From NCBI GenBank assembly GCA_944322325.1, contig CALUOQ010000005.1, forward strand, positions 1-64,000: a stretch of 64,000 nucleotides of DNA. The letters run 5' to 3'. The translations under genes were made by a program, and so were the position numbers. The first letter of the stretch is position 1; every line of letters begins with the position of its first letter. The notes beneath the pieces are model-generated. The model was given only the letters and a program-made list of their open reading frames with translations. It was not told the origin of the DNA and ran no database searches. Below, piece after piece: positions 9,143-18,787 of this stretch. This DNA comes from an uncultured Alloprevotella sp. Lineage in GTDB: Bacteria; Bacteroidota; Bacteroidia; Bacteroidales; Bacteroidaceae.

Positions 9143-10392
9143 CGTTTCACACTCTCACTGCCCGTTTTTGCCGGCCTTACGTCGGGCAACCACACCGCCA
9201 CGATACCCAGCAGCGGCAGCCACGTGCTGATTTGAAACACAACTCCTATACTCGTCAGGTCGGCGAGCCAACCGAAAAAGGCCGACCCTATGCCGCCGAG
9301 CCCGAACATCAGGCCAAAGAACACACCCGAAATCATCCCGACCTTGCCGGGCATCAGGTCGATGGCGTACACCAGAATGGCCGAGAAAGCCGACGCGATG
9401 ACCAGCCCGCTCACCACAGCCATGGCCACCGTCCCCGCCAGCCCCAGGTAAGGCATGGCCAGCGTGAACGGCGCCGCGCCGAGAATAGAGAAAAGGATGA
9501 CATATTTGCGCCCGTACCTGTCGCCGAGGAAGCCACCGAGCAGCGTGCCCGCGGCAAAGGCAGCCAGATAGGCGAACAGACACAGTTGCGACTGCTGCAC
9601 CGACACGCCGAATTTCTCCATCAGGAAAAACGTGAAGTAGCTCGTCACGCACGCGTTGAAGAAGTATTTGGAAAACACCATCAGCACCAGGATGACCATG
9701 GCGCGGCGCACTGCGGACCCGGACAAGGCGACCGTCGCGACACGCGCCGCGCCCGACGACGCCCGCACCCGCGCCAGCATCAGGCTGTACCAGCTGCCCA
9801 CACGCACCAGCAGTGCCGCAGCCAGCAACGCCGCCACGGCAAACCAGCCCACGGCGTGCTGGCCGTAGGGGATAACGACAAGCGCCGCCAGCAAAGGGCC
9901 CACAGCGCTGCCCCCGTTACCGCCCACCTGAAAGATAGACTGCGCCAGACTTTTGCGCCCGCCCGACGCCAGCTGCGCCACGCGCGACGCCTCGGGATGG
10001 AACACCGACGAACCGCCCCCTATGACCGCCACCGACAGCAGTATCACACCGAAACTGGGCGCAAAGGCCAGCATCAGCAAGCCGACGAGCGACAGGCACA
10101 TGCCTGCCGCCAGCGAATAGGGCTGGGGTCGGCGGTCGGCCAGCTGCCCCACAACGGGCTGAAACACGGAGGACGTCAACTGAAAGACAAAGGTGATAAG
10201 TCCGATCTGCGCGAACGTGAACCCGAATCGGTCCTTCAGGAGCGGATAAATCGCCGGAATGATGGACTGAATCATATCGTTCAGCAAGTGACAGACTCCC
10301 ATCGTAAACAGTATGGCATAGGCCGTCGTTTCCCGGACTTGGGGATGGCCCTTCACCGCCGCCCACACACTTCGCACATTCAAGGTTTTCAT
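9139..10392 (-). CDS. fsr: Major facilitator efflux pump, fosmidomycin-resistance (Fsr) type
   Basis: A 417-residue inner-membrane MFS transporter with about twelve helices. Strong family marks are CHLLNDMIQSIIPAIYPLL, VFHPEASRVAQLASGGRK, SIFQVGGNGG and GRKYVILFSILGAAPFTL, all close to Escherichia coli Fsr. Fsr proteins export fosmidomycin and related compounds. The start at 10392 is chosen because the TAACTTTG promoter lies at 10452-10459, inside the longer open frame that begins at 10488. First gene of an operon with ogt. The native substrate is unknown. Confidence 0.87.
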   Translation of the reverse strand: MKTLNVRSVWAAVKGHPQVRETTAYAILFTMGVCHLLNDMIQSIIPAIYPLLKDRFGFTFAQIGLITFVFQLTSSVFQPVVGQLADRRPQPYSLAAGMCLSLVGLLMLAFAPSFGVILLSVAVIGGGSSVFHPEASRVAQLASGGRKSLAQSIFQVGGNGGSAVGPLLAALVVIPYGQHAVGWFAVAALLAAALLVRVGSWYSLMLARVRASSGAARVATVALSGSAVRRAMVILVLMVFSKYFFNACVTSYFTFFLMEKFGVSVQQSQLCLFAYLAAFAAGTLLGGFLGDRYGRKYVILFSILGAAPFTLAMPYLGLAGTVAMAVVSGLVIASAFSAILVYAIDLMPGKVGMISGVFFGLMFGLGGIGSAFFGWLADLTSIGVVFQISTWLPLLGIVAVWLPDVRPAKTGSESVKR

Positions 10393-10451
10393 TTCCGTCA
10401 GTAACCTGATAAAGCGGAGGCCGCCGTCGGCCCACCACACGTTAGCGCCGG

Positions 10452-10459
10452 CAAAGTTA
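10452..10459 (-). promoter_or_regulatory. Promoter -7 box TAACTTTG for fsr-ogt
   Basis: Exact consensus, 60 bases before the chosen start at 10392. It fixes the start downstream of 10452. Confidence 0.72.
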
Positions 10460-10660
10460 CGGAGAAGCCGCAAAAATACGCGCAGCACACAGACAAATCG
10501 TATCGCTCCGCTACTTAGGACAGGATGCCTGCACGGAACGGGCCCCTCAGCCCGAATACCAGCCGCCGTTACAGCACCCGCTTCCCCCGCCGCCCCTTCT
10601 ATTTCGTGCGCGGCACGTCAATTTCGGCGGGCGGCAGTTGGCCTGTCCGGCCTTTCTCCG

Positions 10661-10668
10661 TAACTTTG
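10661..10668 (+). promoter_or_regulatory. Promoter -7 box TAACTTTG for trpS
   Basis: Exact consensus with a TTG about 20 bases upstream as a possible -33 element. The ATG at 10734 follows 66 bases later. Confidence 0.75.
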
Positions 10669-10733
10669 CGGAGCTATTCGCCGAAGGGGCCAAGGCAACG
10701 CCGCCGCTTCGCGCATTAACCCATCTAAAAACA

Positions 10734-11828
10734 ATGTCTAAGGAAAAAGTCATTCTTACCGGCGACCGGCCCACCGGTTGCCTCCATATCGGTCACTACG
10801 TCGGTTCGCTGCGCCGCCGTGTCGAGTTGCAGAACGCCGGCGACTACCGCCAGATGTTCGTCTTCATCGCCGACGCGCAGGCCCTCACCGACAACATGGA
10901 CAACCCCGAGAAGGTGCGCCAGAATGTCGTCGAGGTGGCGCTCGACTACTTGGCTTGCGGACTCGACCCCAGCCGTGTGACCCTCTTCATCCAGTCACAG
11001 ATACCCGAACTGTGCGAGTTGTCGTTCTACTATATGGACCTCGTGACGGTGTCCCGCCTGCAACGTAATCCCACCGTTAAGACTGAGATTCAGATGCGCG
11101 GCTTCGAGTCGAGCATACCGGTGGGCTTCTTCACCTACCCGGTGAGCCAGGCGGCCGACATCACAGCGTTCCGCGCGACGACCGTCCCTGCCGGCGAGGA
11201 CCAGAAGCCGATGATCGAACAGGCCACCGAGATTGTGCGCCGCTTCAACTACATTTATGGCGAGACGCTCGTCGAGCCGGCCATCCTGCTGCCCGACAAT
11301 GCCGCCTGCCTGCGCCTGCCCGGTACCGACGGCAAGGCCAAGATGAGCAAGTCGCTGGGCAACTGCATCTACCTCAGCGAGTCGGCCGACGAGGTCCAGA
11401 AAAAAGTGATGAGCATGTACACTGATCCCACCCACATCCACGTCCAGGATCCCGGGCACATCGAGGGGAACACCGTGTTCACTTATCTCGACGCCTTCTG
11501 CCGGCCGGAGCACTTCGAGCGCTACCTGCCCGACTATCCCAACCTCGACGAACTCAAGGCCCACTACCGCCGCGGCGGCTTGGGCGACATGAAGGTGAAG
11601 CGCTTCCTCAATGCGATTTTGCAGGAGGAACTTGAGCCCATCCGCCAGCGCCGCCGTGAGTTCCAGAAGGACATCCCGGCCGTCTACGACATGCTTCGTC
11701 GCGGCTGCGAGGAAGCCCGCAACGTGGCGGCCAGCACCTTGGACGACGTGCGCCGCGCCATGAAAATCAACTACTTCGACGACGCCGAACTCATCGCCGA
11801 ACAGGCTCGCCGTTTCGCCGAGCGATAA
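10734..11828 (+). CDS. trpS: Tryptophanyl-tRNA synthetase
   Basis: A 364-residue class Ic aminoacyl-tRNA synthetase that charges tRNA-Trp. The Rossmann-fold signatures are both present: HIGH (residues 18-21, [13 protein letters not shown]) and KMSKS (203-207). The start at 10734 is preferred over an in-frame ATG at 10638 because the promoter box at 10661 lies between them. Single gene, closed by a terminator. Confidence 0.95.
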   Translation: MSKEKVILTGDRPTGCLHIGHYVGSLRRRVELQNAGDYRQMFVFIADAQALTDNMDNPEKVRQNVVEVALDYLACGLDPSRVTLFIQSQIPELCELSFYYMDLVTVSRLQRNPTVKTEIQMRGFESSIPVGFFTYPVSQAADITAFRATTVPAGEDQKPMIEQATEIVRRFNYIYGETLVEPAILLPDNAACLRLPGTDGKAKMSKSLGNCIYLSESADEVQKKVMSMYTDPTHIHVQDPGHIEGNTVFTYLDAFCRPEHFERYLPDYPNLDELKAHYRRGGLGDMKVKRFLNAILQEELEPIRQRRREFQKDIPAVYDMLRRGCEEARNVAASTLDDVRRAMKINYFDDAELIAEQARRFAER

Positions 11829-11854
11829 GGCCCGACGCGCATTCCCCGCATAGC

Positions 11855-11895
11855 CGACCGGCGGGACGGAACCTGACGGTACGTCCCGCCGGTCG
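11855..11895 (+). terminator. Terminator hairpin after trpS
   Basis: Perfect 14-bp arms (CGACCGGCGGGACG at 11855-11868, complement at 11882-11895), followed by TTTGT. The T-run is short, so strength is uncertain. Confidence 0.65.
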
Positions 11896-11942
11896 TTTGT
11901 CTACGTCCGCCACAATTAGGGAAGTTTTCAACCTCTTGTTCT

Positions 11943-14462
11943 ATGTATAAACGTATTCTCGTCATTCTTCTTTTTTTCAGCAGCGTAGTCGCATGGGCCG
12001 GCAGCCGGCGCGAAGTCACGCCGTTCGACACCGGTTGGCGCTTTGCCCGCTACGGCCTGCAGCCCGACGGCAGCCGCCGGGCGGAACCCTCCTTTCCCCA
12101 GCGTCCCGACTTCGACGACTCGGCATGGCGGCAGCTCGACCTGCCCCACGACTGGGGCATCGAGGGGCCCTTCCGCCCCGAACTCGACGGCTACACCGGC
12201 AAGCTGCCTTGGCAGGGCATCGGTTGGTACCGCAAGTCGTTCACTGTCGGCGACGCGGACGGCGACGCACGTTTCTACCTCGACTTCGACGGCGCCATGG
12301 CCTACGCCGAAGTGTGGCTCAACGGCATTAAGGTCGGCGGATGGCCCTACGGTTACACGTCCTTCCGCGTTGACCTGACGCCCTGCCTCAGACGGAATGG
12401 GCGCAACGTCGTTGCAGTGCGCCTGAACACCGAGAATCTCGGCTCGCGCTGGTATCCGGGCGGCGGCATCTACCGACACGTACGCCTGACGCGCACGTCG
12501 CCCGTCCACGTGGGGCAATGGGGCGTGTTCGTGACTACGCCCGAAGTGACGAACGAGGCGGCCACCGTTTCGGTCCGCATCCGCATCGAGAACCACCGCG
12601 ATGCGGCAACCGACTGTCGCTACGAAGTGGCGCTCCACGAGCTGTCGCCGGACGACGAGGCGGGGCGTTGCGTCAGCCGGAGCGGCAAACAGGCCCTCCA
12701 GCTGCCGGCCGCAGGCGCCGCCTCGGACAGTCTGCGTCTCCGAGTGCCGTCGCCCAAACGCTGGGATATAGATGCGCCCAACCGCTACCTGGCTCGCGTT
12801 TCGGTCTACGAGGGCCGCCGCTGCGTCGATGTCTACGACGTGCCTTTCGGCATCCGGACCATTCAGTTCACGCACGACCGCGGTTTACTGCTCAACGGAC
12901 GCCGCGTCCCCATTCAGGGCACCTGCAATCACAGCGACCTCGGCGCGCTCGGCATGGCGGTGAGCAAGGCTGCCCTGCGGCGGCAGCTGGCCCTGCTGAA
13001 GGAGCTGGGTTGCAACGCGATCCGCACCTCGCACAACACGCCTGCCCCCGAACTGCTCGACCTCGCCGACAAGATGGGTTTCCTCATTATGGACGAGGCC
13101 TTCGACTGCTGGCGCCATGGCAAGAAAGCCGGTGACTACGCCTCGCTCTTCGACCGCTGGCACGTGCGCGACCTCGAAGCGCTCGTCTGTCGCGACCGCA
13201 ACCATCCCTCCGTCATTCTCTGGAGCACCGGCAACGAAGTGGCGGAACAGTACGACCCCGACTGCGGTACGACGCGCCACCTGACCGAAGTCGTCCATCG
13301 CTTCGACACGACGCGCCCGGTTACCTTCGGTGCCTCATATCCGCTGAAATCTGCCATGAACGGTACGGAACTGCAAGTCGACGTGCACGGTATGAATTAC
13401 GCGGCCGGCGTCTACGGCGGCCCCGACTTCTACGGCGACTTTCTGAATAAGCCCGGGCACGAGCATCTGGCCGGTTATTCCAGCGAAAGTGCATCTACGC
13501 TCAGTTCGCGCGGCGAGTATTTCCCGCGCCGCTTCCATGTGTCGTCCTACGACCTCCAGGAGCCGGGCTGGGGCGCCTTGCCGGACCAAGAGTTCGCCGC
13601 GCTCGACCGCTACCCGGCCATCTGTGGCGAATTCGTCTGGACCGGTTTCGACTACCTGGGCGAGCCGACGCCGTTCAACAGCGATGCGAGCGTCCTGCTC
13701 AACCATGCCACTGCCATGACCGCCGAGCAGCTGGAGCAGCAGCGACGCGAACTGGAGCGCATCGACCGCGAGCGCCCCACGTCGCGCAGCAGTTACTTCG
13801 GCATCTTCGATCTGGCCGGCTTCCCCAAAGACCGTTTTTACCTCTACCAGTCCCGTTGGCGCCCCGACTACCCGATGGCCCACATCCTGCCCCATTGGAA
13901 CTTCCCGGACCGCGTGGGGAAGGTCACGCCCGTTTTCGTGTACACCTCGGGCGACGAGGCGGAACTTTTCCTGAACGGCCGCTCGTTGGGACGGAAGCAG
14001 AAGGGAGCCTACGAATACCGATTGAAATGGGAGGACGTCGTCTACGAACCCGGCACGCTGCGCGCAGTGGCCTACAGGCAAGGAGAGAAGTGGGCGGAAA
14101 CCGAGGTGCGGACGACGGGTGCCCCCGTGCGCCTGAAGCTGACACCGGACAAGACCGTGATGCACTCCGACGGTGACGACTTGGTCTTCGTCCGTGTCTC
14201 GTTCCTCGACGCCGAGGGGCGCGAAGTCCCCACGGCCGAAAACGTCATCACCTGCGAGGTCGAGGGACCGGGTCGGGTGGTGGCGACGGACAACGGCGAC
14301 CCCACCTGCCTCATCGCTTTTCACGAGACGGAGCGCCCGGCGTTCAACGGCCTTTACCTGGCCATTGTCAAGGCGGAGCGGGAGCAGAAAGGTACGCTCC
14401 GCTTCGTGGCCCGCTCGCCGGGACTGGAATCCGCGGAACTGGAGATAAAGGTAGTCCGATAA
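11943..14462 (+). CDS. Secreted GH2 glycosidase, probable beta-galactosidase
   Basis: An 839-residue exported enzyme with a Sec signal peptide (about residues 1-20). Order: N-terminal jelly-roll sugar-binding domain (WQGIGWYRKSFTV, MAYAEVWLNGIKVGGWPYGY), an immunoglobulin-like domain, a TIM barrel from about 300, then C-terminal Ig-like domains. The acid/base Glu432 is in WSTGNEVAEQ and the nucleophile Glu563 in ICGEFVWTGFDYLGEP. Both fit GH2 beta-galactosidases of Bacteroidota, though GH2 also contains beta-glucuronidases and mannosidases. It is clearly paralogous to the enzyme at 57570-60116. No exact promoter box was found upstream. Confidence 0.87.
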   Translation: MYKRILVILLFFSSVVAWAGSRREVTPFDTGWRFARYGLQPDGSRRAEPSFPQRPDFDDSAWRQLDLPHDWGIEGPFRPELDGYTGKLPWQGIGWYRKSFTVGDADGDARFYLDFDGAMAYAEVWLNGIKVGGWPYGYTSFRVDLTPCLRRNGRNVVAVRLNTENLGSRWYPGGGIYRHVRLTRTSPVHVGQWGVFVTTPEVTNEAATVSVRIRIENHRDAATDCRYEVALHELSPDDEAGRCVSRSGKQALQLPAAGAASDSLRLRVPSPKRWDIDAPNRYLARVSVYEGRRCVDVYDVPFGIRTIQFTHDRGLLLNGRRVPIQGTCNHSDLGALGMAVSKAALRRQLALLKELGCNAIRTSHNTPAPELLDLADKMGFLIMDEAFDCWRHGKKAGDYASLFDRWHVRDLEALVCRDRNHPSVILWSTGNEVAEQYDPDCGTTRHLTEVVHRFDTTRPVTFGASYPLKSAMNGTELQVDVHGMNYAAGVYGGPDFYGDFLNKPGHEHLAGYSSESASTLSSRGEYFPRRFHVSSYDLQEPGWGALPDQEFAALDRYPAICGEFVWTGFDYLGEPTPFNSDASVLLNHATAMTAEQLEQQRRELERIDRERPTSRSSYFGIFDLAGFPKDRFYLYQSRWRPDYPMAHILPHWNFPDRVGKVTPVFVYTSGDEAELFLNGRSLGRKQKGAYEYRLKWEDVVYEPGTLRAVAYRQGEKWAETEVRTTGAPVRLKLTPDKTVMHSDGDDLVFVRVSFLDAEGREVPTAENVITCEVEGPGRVVATDNGDPTCLIAFHETERPAFNGLYLAIVKAEREQKGTLRFVARSPGLESAELEIKVVR

Positions 14463-14515
14463 GGGCAGTCTGCTTTGTCCGCCTTCCTCGTGCCCGAGGC
14501 GTAGCGCGGCGAAAC

Positions 14516-14595
14516 ACAAGTGTAGTCCCAGAAATTCCTAAGACTACGATAGGAATTTCTGGGACTACACTTGTTCGTATGGGGACTGCATGGGT
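14516..14595 (+). repeat. Hairpin repeat family, copy R4 (type A)
   Basis: Perfect 25-bp arms 14516-14540 and 14550-14574 with a 9-base loop AGACTACGA. The tail is degenerate (only GGGGACT is clear). It lies between the convergent GH2 and efp genes. Confidence 0.88.
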
Positions 14596-14661
14596 TGGAG
14601 CGGGCGGCCGGGTAATGAAGCGGCCTTCGGTCGTGGTGGCGAGCGGGGCGGACATAAAAGA

Positions 14662-14694
14662 ACTTCCCACTACGGCCATGCCGCAGCGGGAAGT
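14662..14694 (-). terminator. Terminator after efp
   Basis: Near-perfect hairpin (14662-14676 against 14680-14694, three-base loop). On the minus strand it is followed by TTCTTTTAT. Confidence 0.65.
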
Positions 14695-14733
14695 CGGAAA
14701 AATGAGGATGAAGTTTTAAAAAAACTCTTCGAC

Positions 14734-15303
14734 TTAGGCCTCCTTCACGCGGTTTACGTACGAACCGTCGCGCGTATCGATTTCGATGATTTCGCCCTCG
14801 TTGATGAAGAGGGGGACGCGGACCGTAGCGCCCGTCTCGACGGTAGCCGGCTTGGTCGTATTGGTAGCCGTGTCGCCCTTAAGGCCCGGTTCGGTGTAGG
14901 TAACCTTCAGGCGCGTTTTCACTGGCATCTCGGCGTAGAGGATAGTGTCCGTCGAGGCGTCGATAACGACGTCGACCACGTCGCCTTCCTTCATGAAGTC
15001 CACGCCCGTGATGAGGTCGTGCGCGATAGTCACGTCGTCCCACGTCTCCTGGTTCAGGAAGTGGTAGTCGTTACCCTCGGCGTACGAGTACTGGAACTGG
15101 CGACGCTCCACGCGGACGTCCTCGATGGCCTCGCCGATGTTGAAACGCTTCTCAATGACGCGGCCCGTCACGACGTTCTTCAGCTTCGTACGCATGATGG
15201 TGTTGCCTTTACCGGGCTTGACGTGGAGAAACTCAACGCAGAAGTAGAGCTGTCCATCCATACGGATGCACGTTCCGTTCTTAATGTCTTGCGATTTGAT
15301 CAT
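14734..15303 (-). CDS. efp: Translation elongation factor P
   Basis: A 189-residue factor that relieves ribosome stalling at proline runs. Three beta-barrel domains are recognisable: the N-terminal KOW-like domain with the tip loop KPGKGNT (modifiable Lys32), the central OB fold, and the C-terminal domain ending IDTRDGSYVNRV. The length is standard. The promoter box is at 15362-15369. The neighbour downstream is convergent; the gene upstream ends at 15401 on the same strand but is separated by that promoter. Confidence 0.95.
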   Translation of the reverse strand: MIKSQDIKNGTCIRMDGQLYFCVEFLHVKPGKGNTIMRTKLKNVVTGRVIEKRFNIGEAIEDVRVERRQFQYSYAEGNDYHFLNQETWDDVTIAHDLITGVDFMKEGDVVDVVIDASTDTILYAEMPVKTRLKVTYTEPGLKGDTATNTTKPATVETGATVRVPLFINEGEIIEIDTRDGSYVNRVKEA

Positions 15304-15361
15304 ATTGATGGTTTTGTGTGATATTGTGCTACATATCGGGGCGACTGCCCGACGACGGCCG

Positions 15362-15369
15362 CAAAGTTA
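15362..15369 (-). promoter_or_regulatory. Promoter -7 box TAACTTTG for efp
   Basis: Exact consensus, 59 bases before the start at 15303. Confidence 0.72.
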
Positions 15370-15400
15370 CGAATTTTTCCCGAATACGCCGTTGCGCCTG

Positions 15401-18349
15401 TCAGTTTGTGCGTTTCTTGGGCGCGATGCTGAACTTGTAAATCACGTGGAAGAGCACGTAGCGCGGCAGTATGTCGTAGTACGTCTCGGTGCGGCCCTGC
15501 GCGTTGATTTCGCTGTCGGCGTAGATTTTTTTAGCCAGGAGGTTGACGCCTTCCACTGCGAAGGCCAGTTTGTTCTTCAGCAGGCTTTTGTCCAACCGGG
15601 CATTCAGTGTCCACAAGTGGTTACCTGCGTCGGTGTCGCCGTAGCCGTAGCGCCGCAGGAAGCTAAAGTCAGCGTTCAGGCTGAAGTCTGCCGGCAGCTT
15701 GACGTTGCCTTCGAGTTTACACTCCAGGTCGAGGGCGCGCACGGCGGTGAAGTCCTTGCGGTCGCCGGTGGCCCGCGTACGGCGAACGCTGACCTGCCCT
15801 TTCAGGCGTCCGCGTCCGCTGGGCATCCAGGTGAGGGCCGCCTGCTGCTCGGTGCGCACGGTATGCACCACGTTGAGGGCCGACGTCTCGGCACCGCTAA
15901 CGAAAGTCAGGTCGCGGCTGTGGTCGTAACTGAGGTAGTTGTACAGCCATAGGACGAACTTCTGCTCGCGATCGAAGGGGATGTTAAGGCTCGTCGTGCT
16001 GCTGAGGTTATAGTTGCCGTCGACGTTGACGGGCTGGGTGGTGCTCACGCCCGTCGCACGGTCGTAGACCTGCTTCATGGCGACGGCATTCTTGACGCGC
16101 CCGTAGCTCAGTTGCGTGTCGAAGCTGACGGAGCGCTTCGGCCAGGTGCGCGCGAACTGCGCACTGACCTGATGGGTGTACGTGTTGGCCAGGCCGGCGT
16201 TGCCCAGCGATACATGGAGCGGGTCGGAGTCGTCGCGTACGTCAACGAGGTAGAGCGCCGAGGGTTGCGCGCCGCTGAGGGCGTAGTTCAGGCTCAGCTT
16301 CATGATTGCGCCGTACTGATCGCCTGGCAGCGGATACCACTGCAGGCCTGCCTGTGGCTCCACGAAGAAGTCACCGCGGTCGACGTGGTAGGGCGCGTCG
16401 CCGCGTTCGTAGTCCATGCGCAGCCGCTGGTGGCGCAGGGGCAGGCGGGCCGACAGCGTAAGCCAGCCGTGGCGGCGCAGGGGTTGCTTGTGGAGGAAGT
16501 GGAGGCCGCCCTGATGGGTGAGCGTGCGTAGCGTGCTGAACCACGAGTTCTGCGCGTCGATGCAGCGCTGCAGGGAGTCGCGCGTCGAGGGCAGCTGGCC
16601 CAGCGGGCGGTCGGCCTCCACGCCCCAGCCGGGCAGGGCGTCGAGGCGGTAGAGGGGGTTCTGCTCCGAGCTGTAGGCATAGTCGAAGCGGTAGTAGGGC
16701 TGCACGTGACCGTACACGCTGTCGTTCTCCACGTAGCGGAAGAAGTAGCGCGCCTCGGCGTAACCCTTGCGGTCGTCCGCCGGCTTGTCGTAGTAGCGGT
16801 TGCGGAAGTCGACGGCCGGGGCGTCGCCGGCGGGGTAGTCCAGCCGGTAGTGGTCGAAGCGCTCGTCGTGGTGGTGCCGCTGGTCGAAGCCGGCGCTGAC
16901 CTCGAGCAGGTCGGGCGCGAAAGCAAAGTGTGCCGTGGCCTTTGCCGAGTGCTTCATGTCGTAACCCGTGAGCAGCCCCGTCTGCTCGGTGCGGCTGGTC
17001 ACGGCGCGGCGGAAGCGCTCCGACATCGGGCGGGCCAAGGCGCTGTCGAGGGCGTCGGGGCCCAAGGCGTCGGGGGCGGTGTTGAAGTTGGCCAGCGCGT
17101 CGGTCGAGGCTTGACGGCGGTGGCTGTAGTTTGCACTGTAGTTGAGATTGAGGTAGCGGCCGTCGCGCGGACGCCACTTGAGGCCGAGGTTCCCCTCGGC
17201 CTCGTCGTCGCTGCGCCGGTTGAAGTGGCGCGAGCGGCTGTAGGCGTTGCCCCCGGCGAGGTAAGTCTCGGTGTGGGTGCGGTGAGCAGCGTCCCAGCTG
17301 GTATGGCGATACCTGAGCGAGGTGTAGAAACTCAAGGGGTCGCCCGGCTCGTAGTTGTAGTTCAGCACGGCCTGCTTTGCGGCCATACGGCCGCTGAGGT
17401 AATTGGCCGCACCGCTGTAGTTGCCTCCCTGTTCGCGCACGGTGTTGAGATTGTTCACGTCGGTCGAGAGCAGGATGCCCTGCCGCCGGTCCATGTACAT
17501 GCCGAACAGGGGCGCCGAGTAGCGCTTCTCGGTGCCGTAGGCCAGGTCGGCGTTGCCCGTCCAGCTACCTTGGTAGTCCGGCTTCAGCTGCACGTCCATC
17601 ACGTAGCTACGGTCGCCCATGTCGCGTCCCATGGTCTTGCTCCGCTCGCCCTCCTTCTCGTACACTTTCACTTTGCCCACCACGTAGGCCGGCAGGTTCT
17701 GCAAGGCCAGCTCGGCGTTGCCGTTGAAGAAGTCCTTCCCCTCGAGCAGGATGTTCTCCACATAGCGTCCGTTGACGTAGATGCGCCCGTTCTCAAGGCG
17801 GGCGCCGGGCAACCGCTCGATGAGGTCGTCGAGCATGGAGCCGTCCGGCAGGTCGAAGGCGTCGGCGTTGTAAATGAGCGTGTCGCCGCGATAGACCATT
17901 TTGATTTTCGTAGCCTTCACCGTCGCCTCGCCCAGCTGACGTGCCAAGCGCTTCAGGGCGAGCTCGCCCGCCTCGAAGTAGCGGTTGCGCCCCCGAAAAC
18001 TCACCTCGATGCGCTTCCAAAGCGTCGTGTAGCCCGTCATCGAGACGCGCAGCAGGTACGCGCCCGGCTGAGGCACCGACAGGGTGAACCGGGCGGGCTG
18101 ATGGTCCTGGTAAGTCAGGAGGGAGCCGCGGCTGAAAGCCTCCGCGCGGTCCACAACCGAACTGTCCGGCCGCAGGAGCTCGACACTGGCGGCGTCGACA
18201 CCCTGGCCCGTCAGCACGTCGACCACCGTACCCCGCACGTAGCCACCCTGGGCGTGCGCGGACAGGGACGTCAGGAGAGCAAGGACAGCGAACAGGAAAC
18301 CGAGGACGCGGGGCGCGACAAGCGACCTATATAATAAATGTGTGTGCAT
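15401..18349 (-). CDS. TonB-dependent receptor-like outer-membrane barrel protein
   Basis: About 982 residues, exported. The start at 18349 (MHTHLLYRS) gives a signal peptide ending SLSAHAQ. Residues about 25-110 resemble a carboxypeptidase-type regulatory beta-sandwich (GGYVRGTVVDVLTGQGVDAA). A plug-like region follows (RGDTLIYNADAF, GSMLDDLIERLPGA, INVNGR-like IYVNGRYVENILL). The rest alternates in beta-barrel fashion and ends in an aromatic-rich strand. It is strongly related to the protein at 35924-38845. No SusD partner is adjacent, so it is not a classic SusC/D glycan importer. Ligand unknown; a TonB box is not clear. Confidence 0.8.
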   Translation of the reverse strand: MHTHLLYRSLVAPRVLGFLFAVLALLTSLSAHAQGGYVRGTVVDVLTGQGVDAASVELLRPDSSVVDRAEAFSRGSLLTYQDHQPARFTLSVPQPGAYLLRVSMTGYTTLWKRIEVSFRGRNRYFEAGELALKRLARQLGEATVKATKIKMVYRGDTLIYNADAFDLPDGSMLDDLIERLPGARLENGRIYVNGRYVENILLEGKDFFNGNAELALQNLPAYVVGKVKVYEKEGERSKTMGRDMGDRSYVMDVQLKPDYQGSWTGNADLAYGTEKRYSAPLFGMYMDRRQGILLSTDVNNLNTVREQGGNYSGAANYLSGRMAAKQAVLNYNYEPGDPLSFYTSLRYRHTSWDAAHRTHTETYLAGGNAYSRSRHFNRRSDDEAEGNLGLKWRPRDGRYLNLNYSANYSHRRQASTDALANFNTAPDALGPDALDSALARPMSERFRRAVTSRTEQTGLLTGYDMKHSAKATAHFAFAPDLLEVSAGFDQRHHHDERFDHYRLDYPAGDAPAVDFRNRYYDKPADDRKGYAEARYFFRYVENDSVYGHVQPYYRFDYAYSSEQNPLYRLDALPGWGVEADRPLGQLPSTRDSLQRCIDAQNSWFSTLRTLTHQGGLHFLHKQPLRRHGWLTLSARLPLRHQRLRMDYERGDAPYHVDRGDFFVEPQAGLQWYPLPGDQYGAIMKLSLNYALSGAQPSALYLVDVRDDSDPLHVSLGNAGLANTYTHQVSAQFARTWPKRSVSFDTQLSYGRVKNAVAMKQVYDRATGVSTTQPVNVDGNYNLSSTTSLNIPFDREQKFVLWLYNYLSYDHSRDLTFVSGAETSALNVVHTVRTEQQAALTWMPSGRGRLKGQVSVRRTRATGDRKDFTAVRALDLECKLEGNVKLPADFSLNADFSFLRRYGYGDTDAGNHLWTLNARLDKSLLKNKLAFAVEGVNLLAKKIYADSEINAQGRTETYYDILPRYVLFHVIYKFSIAPKKRTN

Positions 18350-18553
18350 CTTCTTTTCAGTTTGCGGACGCAATTTAAGGAAAAATCACGAAAGTTCAAA
18401 ATAAAATTTTCAGTACACCGAAAAAAAATAGTTGAACCGCCGTTCGTTTCCCGCGACGGGACACGAACGGCCGACGCGGCGCGGTCCGCAAGTGACAGGC
18501 TGCGCGCGAACAGCACACCGGCGACAGCACACGCAGACGCCACGTCCGGAAAA

Positions 18554-18634
18554 ACAAATGTAGTCCTCGCTCCCAACAAGTACTACGACAGAAATTTCTA
18601 TCGCTGCGACAGGAAAAACTGTCGTAGTACTTGT
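18554..18634 (-). repeat. Hairpin repeat family, copy R5 (type B, inverted)
   Basis: Reverse-complement orientation of R2: tail at 18554-18575, arms ACAAGTACTACGACAG at 18576-18591 and complement at 18619-18634, interior CTATCG CTG CGACAG. Unlike R1-R4 it lies between divergent genes, upstream of the promoter at 18759. Confidence 0.9.
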
Positions 18635-18758
18635 TTTTCCCTGTCGCAGCACCTGGTGTTTCGGGGTCACGGTCTGTTTTTTTCCGCCACTCCGCATGTC
18701 CGCTCCGGCACAGCGTTGACAAGACGGGAAGCGGCGCGGCTATTTGCCGGAAAAAGCG

Positions 18759-18766
18759 TAACTTTG
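18759..18766 (+). promoter_or_regulatory. Promoter -7 box TAACTTTG for the DUF2156 gene
   Basis: Exact consensus, only 22 bases before the ATG at 18788, so the leader is very short. Confidence 0.7.
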
Positions 18767-18787
18767 TCGGCCGGAACAACAGTGCGC

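Larger units (their letters stand above)
10393..10733. other. Divergent promoter region, fsr-ogt versus trpS
   Basis: Non-coding. It holds one TAnnTTTG box for each direction (10452-10459 minus, 10661-10668 plus), about 200 bases apart. The bases between show no gene. Confidence 0.6.
18350..18787. other. Divergent intergenic region with repeat R5
   Basis: Contains no convincing gene. Repeat R5 (18554-18634) sits between the barrel-protein start and the promoter at 18759 for the DUF2156 gene. Bases 18370-18430 are AT-rich and may hold the barrel-gene promoter, but I see no exact box. Confidence 0.5.

Noticed and set aside
16706-18334. A 542-codon plus-strand frame opposite the first barrel gene
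   Set aside because: Shadow of the barrel gene for the same compositional reason.
15401-18349. Polysaccharide utilisation locus around the first barrel gene
   Set aside because: No SusD-like lipoprotein, sulfatase or sensor gene is adjacent; neighbours are efp and a DUF2156 gene.
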